A stretch of 64,000 nt of DNA from Aureispira sp. CCB-QB1 (GCF_000724545.1 NZ_JHBV01000014.1:124001-188000), one strand, 5' to 3'. Shown: positions 24,830 to 33,707, numbered from the stretch's first letter. Numbers and translations are program-made. Notes: a model not told the origin generated them from the letters alone.

Positions 24830-27187
24830 TTATTTCAGGAAAAAGCATCTTAGTTTGACATAAAATGCAATCCCTGGTTTTTGTATATTAAAATTATCGT
24901 ATGCTTTGGTATTGGTAAAGTTGTTAAGACTAGCTGCTAAATTATACTTGCCTTTTTTCCACGAGCATTCTAGGTTCAAATCCTGAATGAACTGACTTGG
25001 AATAACATTTTTTGTCGCAGCATTGCCAAGTTTTTCCCACGTCAAGTAGAATTGATGGACATAGCGCCCACTCCAAAAAATAGCAAATTGTAGATCTTTT
25101 GTTTTTAGGTCGAAGTGGTACCCCAAGCGAATATTGGAAAATAAATATGGAATATTGGGAACCCTACTTTGGTAGTTAACATTGGGCAAACCTTCATCAA
25201 AAGGAGATTCGTCCGTAAGGTGCTGATAAGTAGCATTAAGAGACAAGCTAACGGTTTTTTTATAATGAACCGCACCGCCCATTTCTACTCCAATAACACC
25301 AACATTGTTGATGTTTTCATAAGAACCAAAAGGACCTAGAGGGACAAAGCGAATGTAGTTTTGAGCATTTCTATAAAAAAAGTTGCACTCATAATGAAAC
25401 TGAAATAGTGGTATGGTAGGACTCGTATTAAATCCAAAATTTATATTGTGACTTGCTTCTGGAAGCAATGCTGGGTTTGGGCGAATGTAGATGCCATCAC
25501 CTAATATTTCATAAGTTTCAGGAAGGCGATATGCTTTTTCATACGACAGTTTGAATTGCATTTTTTTAGGGAGTCGGTAAGTTCCTACAATGCCATAGCC
25601 CCCAAAAAAGTTGTTGACAGTATTCTCAACATCATTGTTGGTATAATCTTGAGTAATAATATGGGCATTGAACCAATAGCCTTTGCCAAAGACCGTTGCC
25701 TCTAGTCGCTTGTTTTTGGTGTTGATGCTATACCCTAAACTCATTAAATTTTTATGCAAAGTACTAGGAGTGGTAAATGATCGCCTTAATGCATCAACTT
25801 TATCTTTGCCTTCTCGATACAAGAAATTTTGATGCACTGCCCAGTTGACTTGATGGCGAGGATGTATTTTGTAAGAAAGTTGTAAGCTAGAGTTGATTAG
25901 TTTGTCATTCAAAACAAAGAGTGAGCGACGCTCGTTCAACTCTCCTCTAGAAGAACTGGCATCTCTCCACCAATACACACCAGCCCAATTGTATTTTTTT
26001 TGACTAGTATCGACAACCGATTCGATGACATTACTCCATTGGGTATACGCTTTTATTTTTATCTTTTTAAACGATTTTTTATACAAAGCTTGTGCAGAAA
26101 GCGTTTGGTTTTTGGTATGGTAGTCCCCAAATGTTAGTTTGATATTATTATTGGGATGTTGGTAATTATTTCTATTTAAGGCTCCCATTACAGAGAGTGA
26201 CAATTCGTCTGCAAACACTTTATCTAATAAACCTATTCTAAATCTGACCATTCCAGAAGTGTACTGATCGTGAAATCGTTGGATACTGATGTTGTTTACT
26301 TTATTGCCCAATTCATCATAAACAGGAAGGTCGTCCATCCAGTAGTTGTTATCAGAATGGTTAAAGAAGGCGTTTAGTGTTATGAAATAGCCTTTATTGG
26401 GTTGGGAGTATTGTGCATTTAAGGCAATTTGATGGGTATTAAAAGAGCCAAATGAATAGCTAGCATCCAAGAATGTTTTTCCTTTGTAATCGCTGACAAT
26501 ATTGATAGCACCGCCTAGTGCATCTGCGCTTAATTCGATAGGTACAACGCCTTTGTAGACTTCAATACTTTTGACTAAGTTGACAGGATAATTGTTCAAA
26601 CTTAGAGACGTACCCAAATTTTCCATAGGAATACCATCTACAAAATATCGAATGCGATTGCCCGAAAGCCCGTTGAGAGACAAATTAAAAGCAGAACCAA
26701 GCCCACCTACCGAACGAATGTGGATGCCTGCGGTTTTGTTGAGCAACTGATTCAAATCAACCGTAAGGTTTTTGTAAGCTTTGGTCGCAATGACATCAAC
26801 CGCATAGGCAGAAGATTTTAGCATCTGTTCATCGCTTTGGCCAACAACTTCTAGTTCTTGCAACACATTGGTAGAGCTGGTTAAGGTGACATTGATGGTG
26901 TATGTTTTCTTTTCGGTGATTGAGATTGTTCTTTCAAAGCGTTCATACCCCAAATAATGTACGGATAGAGTACAGACTCCCTTGGGAAGGTTGTCAAAAT
27001 TGTAAGTGCCTATGCTATCGGATAGTGTTGTTAAAAGAAACCCTTCTCCACTTATAGAAATATCAGCAAATGGAAGAACATTATTAGAACCATCTACAAC
27101 TTTTCCTTTTACATACTGAGCATTGCTAACAAGGGCAATGGAGAACAACAAGAGTAACAGTATATAGCGAGCAGAGAAGTGTTTCAT
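24830..27187 (-). CDS. TonB-dependent siderophore receptor (XusA-like)
   Basis: 785 residues. The signal peptide ends at SNAQ. Residues about 25-112 form a carboxypeptidase-regulatory-like domain (VKGKVVDGSNNVLPFADISI). The plug follows at about 115-235 (SIEVYKGVVPIELSADALGGAINI). The rest is the 22-strand barrel. The plug lacks nothing obvious and there is no separate signalling extension. It is the first gene of the uptake operon, with a TAnnTTTG promoter and the same 17-base palindrome that precedes the siderophore biosynthesis operon. The match in regulation and position suggests it imports the siderophore made by the neighbouring operon. Confidence 0.9.
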   Translation of the reverse strand: MKHFSARYILLLLLFSIALVSNAQYVKGKVVDGSNNVLPFADISISGEGFLLTTLSDSIGTYNFDNLPKGVCTLSVHYLGYERFERTISITEKKTYTINVTLTSSTNVLQELEVVGQSDEQMLKSSAYAVDVIATKAYKNLTVDLNQLLNKTAGIHIRSVGGLGSAFNLSLNGLSGNRIRYFVDGIPMENLGTSLSLNNYPVNLVKSIEVYKGVVPIELSADALGGAINIVSDYKGKTFLDASYSFGSFNTHQIALNAQYSQPNKGYFITLNAFFNHSDNNYWMDDLPVYDELGNKVNNISIQRFHDQYTSGMVRFRIGLLDKVFADELSLSVMGALNRNNYQHPNNNIKLTFGDYHTKNQTLSAQALYKKSFKKIKIKAYTQWSNVIESVVDTSQKKYNWAGVYWWRDASSSRGELNERRSLFVLNDKLINSSLQLSYKIHPRHQVNWAVHQNFLYREGKDKVDALRRSFTTPSTLHKNLMSLGYSINTKNKRLEATVFGKGYWFNAHIITQDYTNNDVENTVNNFFGGYGIVGTYRLPKKMQFKLSYEKAYRLPETYEILGDGIYIRPNPALLPEASHNINFGFNTSPTIPLFQFHYECNFFYRNAQNYIRFVPLGPFGSYENINNVGVIGVEMGGAVHYKKTVSLSLNATYQHLTDESPFDEGLPNVNYQSRVPNIPYLFSNIRLGYHFDLKTKDLQFAIFWSGRYVHQFYLTWEKLGNAATKNVIPSQFIQDLNLECSWKKGKYNLAASLNNFTNTKAYDNFNIQKPGIAFYVKLRCFFLK

Positions 27188-27199
27188 TTAAATTTATTT

Positions 27200-27216
27200 T
27201 TATTTAGTCTAAATAA
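27200..27216. promoter_or_regulatory. Palindromic operator (candidate iron box), uptake operon
   Basis: The same perfect palindrome TTATTTAGTCTAAATAA as at 21302-21318, 12 bases before the receptor start. The identity extends on both sides (TTATTTT before, and AAG ending in ATGC after), so the whole control region is shared. Confidence 0.65.
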
Positions 27217-27225
27217 GATTTGATG

Positions 27226-27256
27226 CAAAAATATACAAATTTGTCAAAGCACCAAA
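27226..27256 (-). promoter_or_regulatory. Promoter of uptake operon
   Basis: On the minus strand TATTTTTG (27226-27233) matches the TAnnTTTG -7 box. TTTG at 27253-27256 is placed 19 bases upstream as the -33 element, which is the usual Bacteroidota spacing. Confidence 0.55.
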
Positions 27257-27478
27257 ATATCACCCAATTCTTCATCAATAATATTTTAGGTAGAAGACAA
27301 GAAGTATTGATAGTAATAGTTGTATCTTTTGAGGAGGTTTTTATTATATATAGACAGCAATCATCTAGTTTAAATAAAAGCTAACTTGCTGACCAAAAAC
27401 TTAGAAGCTTCTTGTTTAGTTTTTATTAGTTAGATGTATTAATCACTCGATCAATTTCCATATAACAATCTCAATACG

Positions 27479-28714
27479 ATGAAAAATTATCAGCAATTAT
27501 TACTAAGTGGCTTACTGTTGCTAATCGGAAATATACTTTGCGCACAAATATCAAACGATACTTTGGATATAAACGGTCATGCAGATTGTACAACTCGTTT
27601 GAGCATTGAAACACGAAAAACAATTGGTCCAACAACAAGTCCTAATGGGCATGGCGAAGTCTTGGAGTTTAGTAGAAACGATTCAAAGAGTTTACATTTT
27701 ATGGAGCGTGAGAATCACACCGTTTGGTATGAATTTGAAACAAAAACAGGAGGGCACTTAACATTTGAAATAGAGCCTTTGGATAGCTTAAATGATTATG
27801 ACTTTGCTTTATACAAATACACAGATGATAATTTTTGTGCCAATGTTCGGAATAAAACAATTTTGCCAATTCGAACTAATTTTTCTCGGAATAAACCCGC
27901 TATAGGAAGTAGGACAGGGCTAGATATGGAAAGCGAGGAAATGTTGGTAACTTCTGGGATTAACGCGGCGTATGCTCAATCTGTTGTTGTAAAACCCAAA
28001 GAAAAATATGTACTGTTAGTCAATAATGTTTATGGCAATGGCAAAGGGCATTGGCTGCATTTCGATTATAGTATTAATATGGAGCTGACAGGACAAGTTG
28101 TTCAAGTAGATGGAGCGGGGAGCTTGGATGCCAATATTACTTTGACGAATACTAAAACGGGTCTTGTTATTGCCGAAACAACAGCAGACTCTATGACTGG
28201 AGCTTATCAACTAATGTTTGATTTGCCCAAAAGCCAGATGAATGACCTATTGCATTTAGAGGTGAGCAAGGAGGGGTACTTCTTTTATGATACACTCATG
28301 ACGGCGTTTAAAATTAAAACCAAAATGAGAAATATTCAATTAAAAACACCCATTCGAAGATTAAAAAAAGGAACTAAGTTTGTTGTTAGCAATATCTTGT
28401 TTTACGGTGGTTCGCCCAAGCCACTGCCGAAGTCTATGCCCACACTCAAGGCATTGTATAAAATGATGCAACGCAATAAAAAGTTGAAAATAAAAATTGA
28501 AGGACATACGAATGGTTGTCTAGATGGAGAAGTGTTTTCTCAAGAGTTATCAGATGCTAGAGCAGCTACCGTAGCAACATTTTTAATTGATTATAAAATT
28601 AACCCCAAACGTTTGGATTCAGTTGGCTATGGATGTAAAAGAATGTTACACGATATTCATGGTAAATTTGCGTATTTAAATCGACGAGTGGAAATTGAAA
28701 TTGTGAGTTTTTGA
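27479..28714 (+). CDS. Outer-membrane OmpA-family protein with carboxypeptidase-regulatory-like domain
   Basis: 411 residues. The signal peptide ends at LCAQ. Residues about 50-200 are a beta-rich region (HTVWYEFETKTGGHLTFEIE, then a KEKYVLLVNNVYGNG stretch) of the kind seen in Saprospiria surface proteins. Residues about 205-285 look like a carboxypeptidase-regulatory-like Ig fold (SLDANITLTNTKTGLVIAET). The last about 110 residues are an OmpA domain (KLKIKIEGHTNG, LSDARAATVATFLI, GYGCKRML, NRRVEIEI), which binds peptidoglycan. It likely links the outer membrane or a surface structure to the wall. It is a stand-alone gene divergent from the uptake operon. Confidence 0.82.
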   Translation: MKNYQQLLLSGLLLLIGNILCAQISNDTLDINGHADCTTRLSIETRKTIGPTTSPNGHGEVLEFSRNDSKSLHFMERENHTVWYEFETKTGGHLTFEIEPLDSLNDYDFALYKYTDDNFCANVRNKTILPIRTNFSRNKPAIGSRTGLDMESEEMLVTSGINAAYAQSVVVKPKEKYVLLVNNVYGNGKGHWLHFDYSINMELTGQVVQVDGAGSLDANITLTNTKTGLVIAETTADSMTGAYQLMFDLPKSQMNDLLHLEVSKEGYFFYDTLMTAFKIKTKMRNIQLKTPIRRLKKGTKFVVSNILFYGGSPKPLPKSMPTLKALYKMMQRNKKLKIKIEGHTNGCLDGEVFSQELSDARAATVATFLIDYKINPKRLDSVGYGCKRMLHDIHGKFAYLNRRVEIEIVSF

Positions 28715-28796
28715 TGGAGAGCTTGGTAATGTAAATTTTATAAAATTGTTTTTAATAAACTTTTTAAGGAACAGTACAATAATGCTTAAAAAAGAA

Positions 28797-28804
28797 TATC
28801 TTTG
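28797..28804 (+). promoter_or_regulatory. Candidate -7 box before pseudouridine synthase gene
   Basis: TATCTTTG fits TAnnTTTG. The -33 element is unclear. If used, repeat R4b would lie in the 5' untranslated region of the gene at 28925. Confidence 0.35.
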
Positions 28805-28862
28805 CCGATTATTGATACTTTTAGTAGGGTTGAGTACCACTTATTAATTTGTAATGTACTTC

Positions 28863-28898
28863 TTGACAATAGTTAGCTGCGCTGCTACTATCTTGATA
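28863..28898. repeat. R4b short repeat
   Basis: TTGACAATAGT and TACTATCTTGATA enclose a shortened M1 (GCTGCGCTGCTAC). It ends 26 bases before the pseudouridine synthase start. Confidence 0.5.
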
Positions 28899-28924
28899 CT
28901 AAAGAAAAAATACGTTCACCAGTT

Positions 28925-29683
28925 ATGTTTCAGAAGCTTAAAGTTATTGAAGAAAGTCCTAGTTTTATTGTTATTAATAAAAGAGCAGGTTTAATTACAG
29001 AAAGAAATCCTTTCGAGATAATTACAGTAGAATCCTTAGTAGAAGAGTATCTAACAACAGGCAAACGAACTCCATACAGTTTGGAGCGTAATCAGGTTGT
29101 TGCATCAAAGAATCGAAAGAACTTCAAGGCACCAACAAAACCTAAAAATGCTGCTTTTGTCGGCGTTGTACACCGTTTAGATCGGGTTACAAGTGGTACC
29201 ATGGTATTTGCCAAAAAGAAGAATAGCCTTAAAAAACTCAACGATCAGTTGAGTAGTCGAAAAATAAAAAAAACGTATCTAGCTATCCTTGAGAATGAGC
29301 CACCAAACAAGGCAGGAACGTTGCGGCACTATTTGGTCAAAAACCAAAAAGCAAAACGAGCAGATATTTTTAAGGAAAATAAGAAAGGTAGTGTACAGTG
29401 TACTTTGTCTTACGAGCTTTTAAAATCAAGTGCTAATGGTCACCTTGTCAAAATAGAATTACAGACAGGTCGTTTTCATCAAATTCGAGCGCAATTTGGC
29501 TTTATAGGCTGTCCTATCATAGGAGACGAAAAGTATGGTGCCACCAAAAAACACCTTCCTTTGGCTATTTGTTTGCATGCTTGGCAACTGCAATTTAGAG
29601 ACCCGATTTCAAATGAAGAGGTGCTTTGTGAAGCAGAGGTGCCTAGAACGCGCTACTGGCAAGATTTTTCTCATATATTGTAA
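28925..29683 (+). CDS. RluA-family pseudouridine synthase
   Basis: 252 residues. The catalytic motif HRLDRVTSG lies near residues 82-90 (nucleophile Asp85). RKIKKTYLAIL, the LQTGRFHQIRAQ motif and PIIGDEKYGA follow, all typical of the family that converts uridine to pseudouridine in rRNA or tRNA. The N-terminal S4 domain of larger members is absent, as in RluA/TruC-size members. A basic insert (about residues 46-72) precedes the catalytic motif and is unusual; it may add RNA contacts. The stop codon is directly followed by a solo R2 end (AACGGAGTA, 29682-29690). Confidence 0.9.
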   Translation: MFQKLKVIEESPSFIVINKRAGLITERNPFEIITVESLVEEYLTTGKRTPYSLERNQVVASKNRKNFKAPTKPKNAAFVGVVHRLDRVTSGTMVFAKKKNSLKKLNDQLSSRKIKKTYLAILENEPPNKAGTLRHYLVKNQKAKRADIFKENKKGSVQCTLSYELLKSSANGHLVKIELQTGRFHQIRAQFGFIGCPIIGDEKYGATKKHLPLAICLHAWQLQFRDPISNEEVLCEAEVPRTRYWQDFSHIL

Positions 29684-29901
29684 ACGGAGTAGTAGTGTAG
29701 CTGATTTTTAAACTAGCACCAGTTTTTTCGATTTACTGAATGGTCAGAGAGCTTAGAAATGTTAATCTTTGTGTATAGGGATAGTTAAAGTGTTGAGGAG
29801 TTGAGAAGGAGGTATGAAATTTGGTTCTAAAAATTATTAAGAACGCCTTTTCATTCACTCTACATTATATAGATCTGAATAAGTTAATAACCGTATAACA
29901 A

Positions 29902-30143
29902 TAGTTCGTTGAAACCACGCAGTAGCAGCGAAGCTAAACTTTATTAGTTTACTTCGTGAGTGCTGCGCAGTTGATAATTAATAAGTTATGATTTCATCGC
30001 ATTTTGTGTTAAAATTTTGATTATCAAACTAATCTAAATGTGCTTTTTTATCTTTTTGGTGAAAAAGTAAACAACTAAGCGATAGCGATCTCACGACCGC
30101 AGGGAGCTACCACGAAGTAGCACCGCAGGTAATCAACGAACTA
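29902..30143. repeat. R3a full mosaic repeat (242 bases)
   Basis: It runs from TAGTTCGTTGA to TCAACGAACTA. Order inside: M1 reversed (29915-29934), hairpin core with TTGATAATTAATAAG facing TTGATTATCAAACTAAT, M2 (about 30086-30107), then M1 reversed again (30110-30129) with TA on both sides. R3b lacks this last M1 and shows the single TA, and R3c lacks the first M1. It lacks the extra M2 present at 40441-40475 of R3b. It fills most of the gap between the pseudouridine synthase and lipoprotein genes. Confidence 0.75.
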
Positions 30144-30200
30144 CTAGTATAAGGTTGAAAACCTTTTTGGCTTTGTATAATGTCCTTAAAAATACACTTC

Positions 30201-30650
30201 ATGCCAAAATTATTACTACTACTTGCCTTAATTATTTGCACATTTTCCAATTGTCGAAAAGATACCTTTGATCGTATAGAAATGAACATAGAGGGAACTT
30301 GGGAATTTACAAGTGCTAGCCAACGTTCTTATCAAGCCTTTGCTGGGCACCAATCTATTTTTTCTCACTACGAAGGGGATTTGATTAGATTTGAGAAAGA
30401 TAAAACAGCTTACTACACAGAATCTAATGGTGATCAATTAGAAGGAATTTGGGACATTAGATCTGTTGACGGAACAGATGACGATGGAGATAGTGTTACA
30501 GAATACATTATTTCGATTGCCTTAGCAGATCAAGCGGGGGGCTTAATTCATTACGTTTGGGAAGTTCAAAATATAAACATCAATCATCATTTGAGAGTTG
30601 AAGAATCTACTTCGGATTATGAATATTGCTATGAGTTATCAAAGCGATAA
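30201..30650 (+). CDS. Hypothetical lipoprotein (lipocalin-like)
   Basis: 149 residues from the start MPKLLLLLALIICTFSNC, which gives a clean lipoprotein signal; a Met seven codons upstream is possible. The mature part has IEGTWEFTSASQRS, YEGDLIRFEKDKTAYY and LEGIWDIRSVDGTDD, the pattern of short lipocalin-like proteins of Bacteroidota in which a GTW motif opens an eight-strand barrel. The exact family is not certain. It is probably anchored to the periplasmic face or surface of the outer membrane. Confidence 0.65.
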   Translation: MPKLLLLLALIICTFSNCRKDTFDRIEMNIEGTWEFTSASQRSYQAFAGHQSIFSHYEGDLIRFEKDKTAYYTESNGDQLEGIWDIRSVDGTDDDGDSVTEYIISIALADQAGGLIHYVWEVQNININHHLRVEESTSDYEYCYELSKR

Positions 30651-30776
30651 ATAAGAATGTTACTAAATTTATTATGTTTTGTGCTACGGTTTTTATTATC
30701 AACTGCACAGTACTTATAAAACGAAGTTCATGAGATAAACACCTCATAATGGTGACGTACTATTATTACTAAATAC

Positions 30777-31454
30777 ATGACAACAATTTGGCAGAAACGT
30801 TGCTATACTTTAGGTGTTTTTGGTGCCTTGCAATTTATTATATTGACTCTTGTAGCAATGCTAGTTTATCCAGGAGGAACGTTGCACGAGCCTTATCTAG
30901 AGCATTATTCCTTTTTATATAATTTTTTTAGTGACTTAGGTCGGACAGTTACGTTTAACCATACTTCCAATTGGTTGACGCATTGGATTTTTAAGACAGC
31001 GTTGGGGATAGGAGGAACTTGTTTGATGGTCTTTTTTGTGGCTTTGCCCAATTTATTTACCCAACCTACTGCCAAAGTGTTCGGATTGCTGACTATGATT
31101 TTTGGTGTTTTGGCAGGCGCAAGCTATATTGGAATTGGGCAAGTTCCTTGGGATATTGACTATTGGGGACATCGTTTGTATGTGCGAGTAGGTTTTTTAG
31201 CGTTTTTGGCGATGACCCTTTTTTATACCTTAGCTATTTTAAGAGAGCAAGCATATCCCAATCGTTATGCTGTTGCAATGGCTGTTTTTGCTATCGTTTT
31301 AGCGATACAAATAGCTATCATGTTTTATGCTACCAATGCTTGGCATTCTAATGAGGCTTTGTATTTACAGGCAGTTGCCCAAAAAGTGGTGGTATATGCC
31401 GAAATCTTGTGTATGCTATATCAAAGTTATGGTGCTTTAAAATTAGTTAAGTAA
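30777..31454 (+). CDS. Integral membrane protein, DUF998-like
   Basis: 225 residues with about six transmembrane helices. The motif FLYNFFSDLGR after the first helix resembles the N-x-SDLG string of DUF998 membrane proteins. Function unknown. The last two codons (AAG TAA) are the first six bases of repeat R1c, so the present C-terminus was set by the insertion. Confidence 0.6.
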   Translation: MTTIWQKRCYTLGVFGALQFIILTLVAMLVYPGGTLHEPYLEHYSFLYNFFSDLGRTVTFNHTSNWLTHWIFKTALGIGGTCLMVFFVALPNLFTQPTAKVFGLLTMIFGVLAGASYIGIGQVPWDIDYWGHRLYVRVGFLAFLAMTLFYTLAILREQAYPNRYAVAMAVFAIVLAIQIAIMFYATNAWHSNEALYLQAVAQKVVVYAEILCMLYQSYGALKLVK

Positions 31455-31520
31455 GTGGTCAGAAAAAATAATAACAAAAAATAAGATCGTTTGACTTGCT
31501 ATTTTTTTGAACGATTACTT
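31449..31520. repeat. R1c short MITE-like repeat (72 bases)
   Basis: It has clear ends, AAGTAAGTGGTCAGAAAAAA and ATTTTTTTGAACGATTACTT, with about 30 bases between and no GC-rich module. It is the most compact R1 copy and lies between two convergent genes, whose stops fall at its edges. Confidence 0.75.
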
Positions 31521-31526
31521 AAGTAG

Positions 31527-32114
31527 CTATTGGGGGGAATTAAAAGTAGATTTCTGAAAAAAGCATTGGAAAACACGCCTTTGAGCAGTTTGTTGCATTC
31601 TATCTGAACCATGATAGAGTAGGGGACTAAATAAAATAACATCCCTTGCGTTTGCATCTAAAAAGACAACCTCTTCTTTAGAAAAAGGACTGTTTTTTCC
31701 TTTTAAGTGACTTTGAGGAATTACTTTTAAGGCACCCGTTTGACGATCATTGAAATCTAAGTTGATTCGCACCCAAAAACCTTGATTTAACCACAATTCT
31801 TTTTGAGAATGATCCAATTGTAAATAAGCAGGAAGATTAATGTCTTGGTGAAATTGTAAGGGCCAATTTTCTTGCTTAGACTTGGATAGATAAAAGCAAT
31901 AATCTGTCATAAAACAAGGCAATCCTTTGTGCTTTAAACTGGTTTCGATTTGCTTAAAAATAGGTTTTATACTAGTAGAATGGCCAAAGACATTTTTTCG
32001 GATATTTGGTGAAGCCCCCTCCAATGCTATGCTGCACGATTGCAGTGTTTGTAGAGTTGCCTCAGAAATAAAGAGGGGCAGCAGTTGATAGCCGTTTTTT
32101 TCTAAGAAAAGCAT
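31527..32114 (-). CDS. Phytanoyl-CoA dioxygenase-like Fe(II)/2-oxoglutarate oxygenase
   Basis: 195 residues, short for the family (usually 250 or more). The metal triad is visible: FHQDINLP (His and Asp about residues 89-91) and LLYHGSD (distal His about 166), with Arg in QRRVFQ as the likely 2-oxoglutarate ligand. FWVRINLDFNDRQTGALKVIPQSH is the classic PhyH string before the distal His. It probably hydroxylates a small molecule in the cytoplasm; the substrate is unknown. It follows the efflux operon but is separated from it by a strong hairpin. Confidence 0.85.
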   Translation of the reverse strand: MLFLEKNGYQLLPLFISEATLQTLQSCSIALEGASPNIRKNVFGHSTSIKPIFKQIETSLKHKGLPCFMTDYCFYLSKSKQENWPLQFHQDINLPAYLQLDHSQKELWLNQGFWVRINLDFNDRQTGALKVIPQSHLKGKNSPFSKEEVVFLDANARDVILFSPLLYHGSDRMQQTAQRRVFQCFFQKSTFNSPQ

Positions 32115-32143
32115 TGTTTTTTAGATTGGTGAAGTGCAAGAAT

Positions 32144-32202
32144 AAACCATTTTAAAACTATGAACGAACTGATGATGAATGTTTATAGTTTTAAAATGGT
32201 TT
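32144..32202 (-). terminator. Long hairpin terminator after efflux operon
   Basis: Arms of 18 bases (32144-32161 and 32185-32202) are perfect reverse complements around a 23-base loop. It is placed 16 bases after the stop of the TolC-like gene, on the minus strand. Confidence 0.6.
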
Positions 32203-32218
32203 TGCTAGAAATTTCTCT

Positions 32219-33532
32219 TTATTTGGCAATAGTACCTGCTAAGCGACGCAATTCCCATTCTGATAATTTGGCATTGTATTTTGCTGTAATGACTTGTTTT
32301 TGAGCTTGTATATAATTGAGCTCGGCACGTTGATAGTCTAAGAGACTCGCTTGCCCTAAATTGTAGGCTTTAGTAATACGATCAAAACTTTGCTTACTAA
32401 TGACTACATTGCTCTCTTCCAGAGGGATTAAGGCCATATTGTTTTCATGGTTCGAATAAGCATCTTTAACGCTTTGCTCAATATCATATTGAACCAATTC
32501 TAGATTGAGTTCTTGATTTTTAATATTTAGGCGATTTTGAATCTTAGCACGTTTGACCGCACCTGCACCATAAATGGTATAGGTCAATCCTAAATTGACG
32601 CTAGGACCAAAGGCATCGCTTGTTTTTACAATACCAACGTCATTCCTAGAACCATTATAACCATACGTAATCGTTGTATTTAGTTTAGGAAACAATTCCG
32701 TTTTAGTTATTTGGTAATCAAGGTTTGCTTTTTCAATATTTTGCTGAGCTGAAATCACCATTAAGTTATTTTTTAAGGCAGCTTCTTTGACCGTTTCATA
32801 GTTTAAGGACAAGTCTAGTTCTGTATCTACTTGAACAATAGCGTCATCAGCAACTTCCTCTGTTCCTAGAGCTTTATTTAACTGTCGGACAGCTTGGCGC
32901 ATATTTAATTTAAGACGTAGCAATTGCGTGCTATCGCTGTTATAAGAGGTCAATAAATTCAAGCGTTCTACTTCAGAACCCTGACCGTATTTTCGTTGTG
33001 TTTCAATGCGCTTGAGTTGAATTTTTGTTAGCTCTAATTTTTCAGTAGCAATTCTATAATCTTCTTGCAACAAAGCTAAGTTGTAGTAGGCTTGAATGAC
33101 GTTATAAATAGTCGTTTCAATCTGCTGTTGATATTGCGTATTGCTCAACTGAACATCTACCTTTGACTTTTTTAATTGATAAACAGGTTTTAGACCATCA
33201 AAAATAGTATAGCGCAAATTTAGATTTGCATTAAAGTTGTGAGAAGCTGCTGCGGGTTCATTTTGATCAGGAATATTACCAGAAAAGGTCGTCTTGCTAT
33301 TATTATTAGAATAAGTATAGCCCCCCGAAAAATCAATGGTAGGCAAAAAACCAGCGGCGCCAATAGTGGCATTAGTGGCAGCTACTTCTATATTATTTTT
33401 AGCAATTTTAATATTAAAATTATTTTCTATAGCCGTTTGAACGACATCGTCCAATTGAATAGGCTGTTGTTGAGCTAGCATTAATATAGGGCTACTCCAT
33501 AAGAACGCCATAATGATGCTTTTAAATTTCAT
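32219..33532 (-). CDS. TolC-family outer-membrane efflux protein
   Basis: 437 residues. The signal peptide ends at MLAQQ. There are two repeats of the outer-membrane efflux protein fold: long heptad helices (for example SNTQYQQQIETTIYNVIQAYYNLALLQEDY and YNLGQASLLDYQRAELNYIQAQKQVI segments) and short strands such as GYTYSNNNSK and LGLTYTIYG. It forms the trimeric channel of a tripartite pump with the two proteins encoded upstream. It is separated from the RND gene by repeat R2d, which may reduce read-through. A typical lipid-anchor Cys is absent. Confidence 0.9.
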   Translation of the reverse strand: MKFKSIIMAFLWSSPILMLAQQQPIQLDDVVQTAIENNFNIKIAKNNIEVAATNATIGAAGFLPTIDFSGGYTYSNNNSKTTFSGNIPDQNEPAAASHNFNANLNLRYTIFDGLKPVYQLKKSKVDVQLSNTQYQQQIETTIYNVIQAYYNLALLQEDYRIATEKLELTKIQLKRIETQRKYGQGSEVERLNLLTSYNSDSTQLLRLKLNMRQAVRQLNKALGTEEVADDAIVQVDTELDLSLNYETVKEAALKNNLMVISAQQNIEKANLDYQITKTELFPKLNTTITYGYNGSRNDVGIVKTSDAFGPSVNLGLTYTIYGAGAVKRAKIQNRLNIKNQELNLELVQYDIEQSVKDAYSNHENNMALIPLEESNVVISKQSFDRITKAYNLGQASLLDYQRAELNYIQAQKQVITAKYNAKLSEWELRRLAGTIAK

Positions 33533-33551
33533 GTTATATCTTTTTAGTTAA

Positions 33552-33663
33552 TACTCCGTTGATTATTATTCGCTACGCTCATGAGAGCGCAAGGCTAGTT
33601 CCCTGCGGTCATGGATCGCAAGCTTAGTTACCTGCGGTGCTACTGCGTGGTTTTAACGGAGTA
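33552..33663. repeat. R2d repeat packed with GC-rich modules (112 bases)
   Basis: A shell of TACTCCGTTGA and AACGGAGTA. Inside, instead of the hairpin core, are two M2-type modules (about 33569-33597 and 33599-33628) and one M1 (33631-33650), head to tail. It lies between the RND and TolC-like genes of one operon. Confidence 0.7.
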
Positions 33664-33707
33664 ATGCTTAGTAATTGGCTAACCTTTTTGTATTAAAAAG
33701 TTTAAAA

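Noticed and set aside
29902-30143. Integron attC sites or rRNA/tRNA-like RNA genes in the GC-rich repeats
   Set aside because: No attC core sites, no integrase, and no tRNA cloverleaf could be drawn; the GC-rich strings are short modules.
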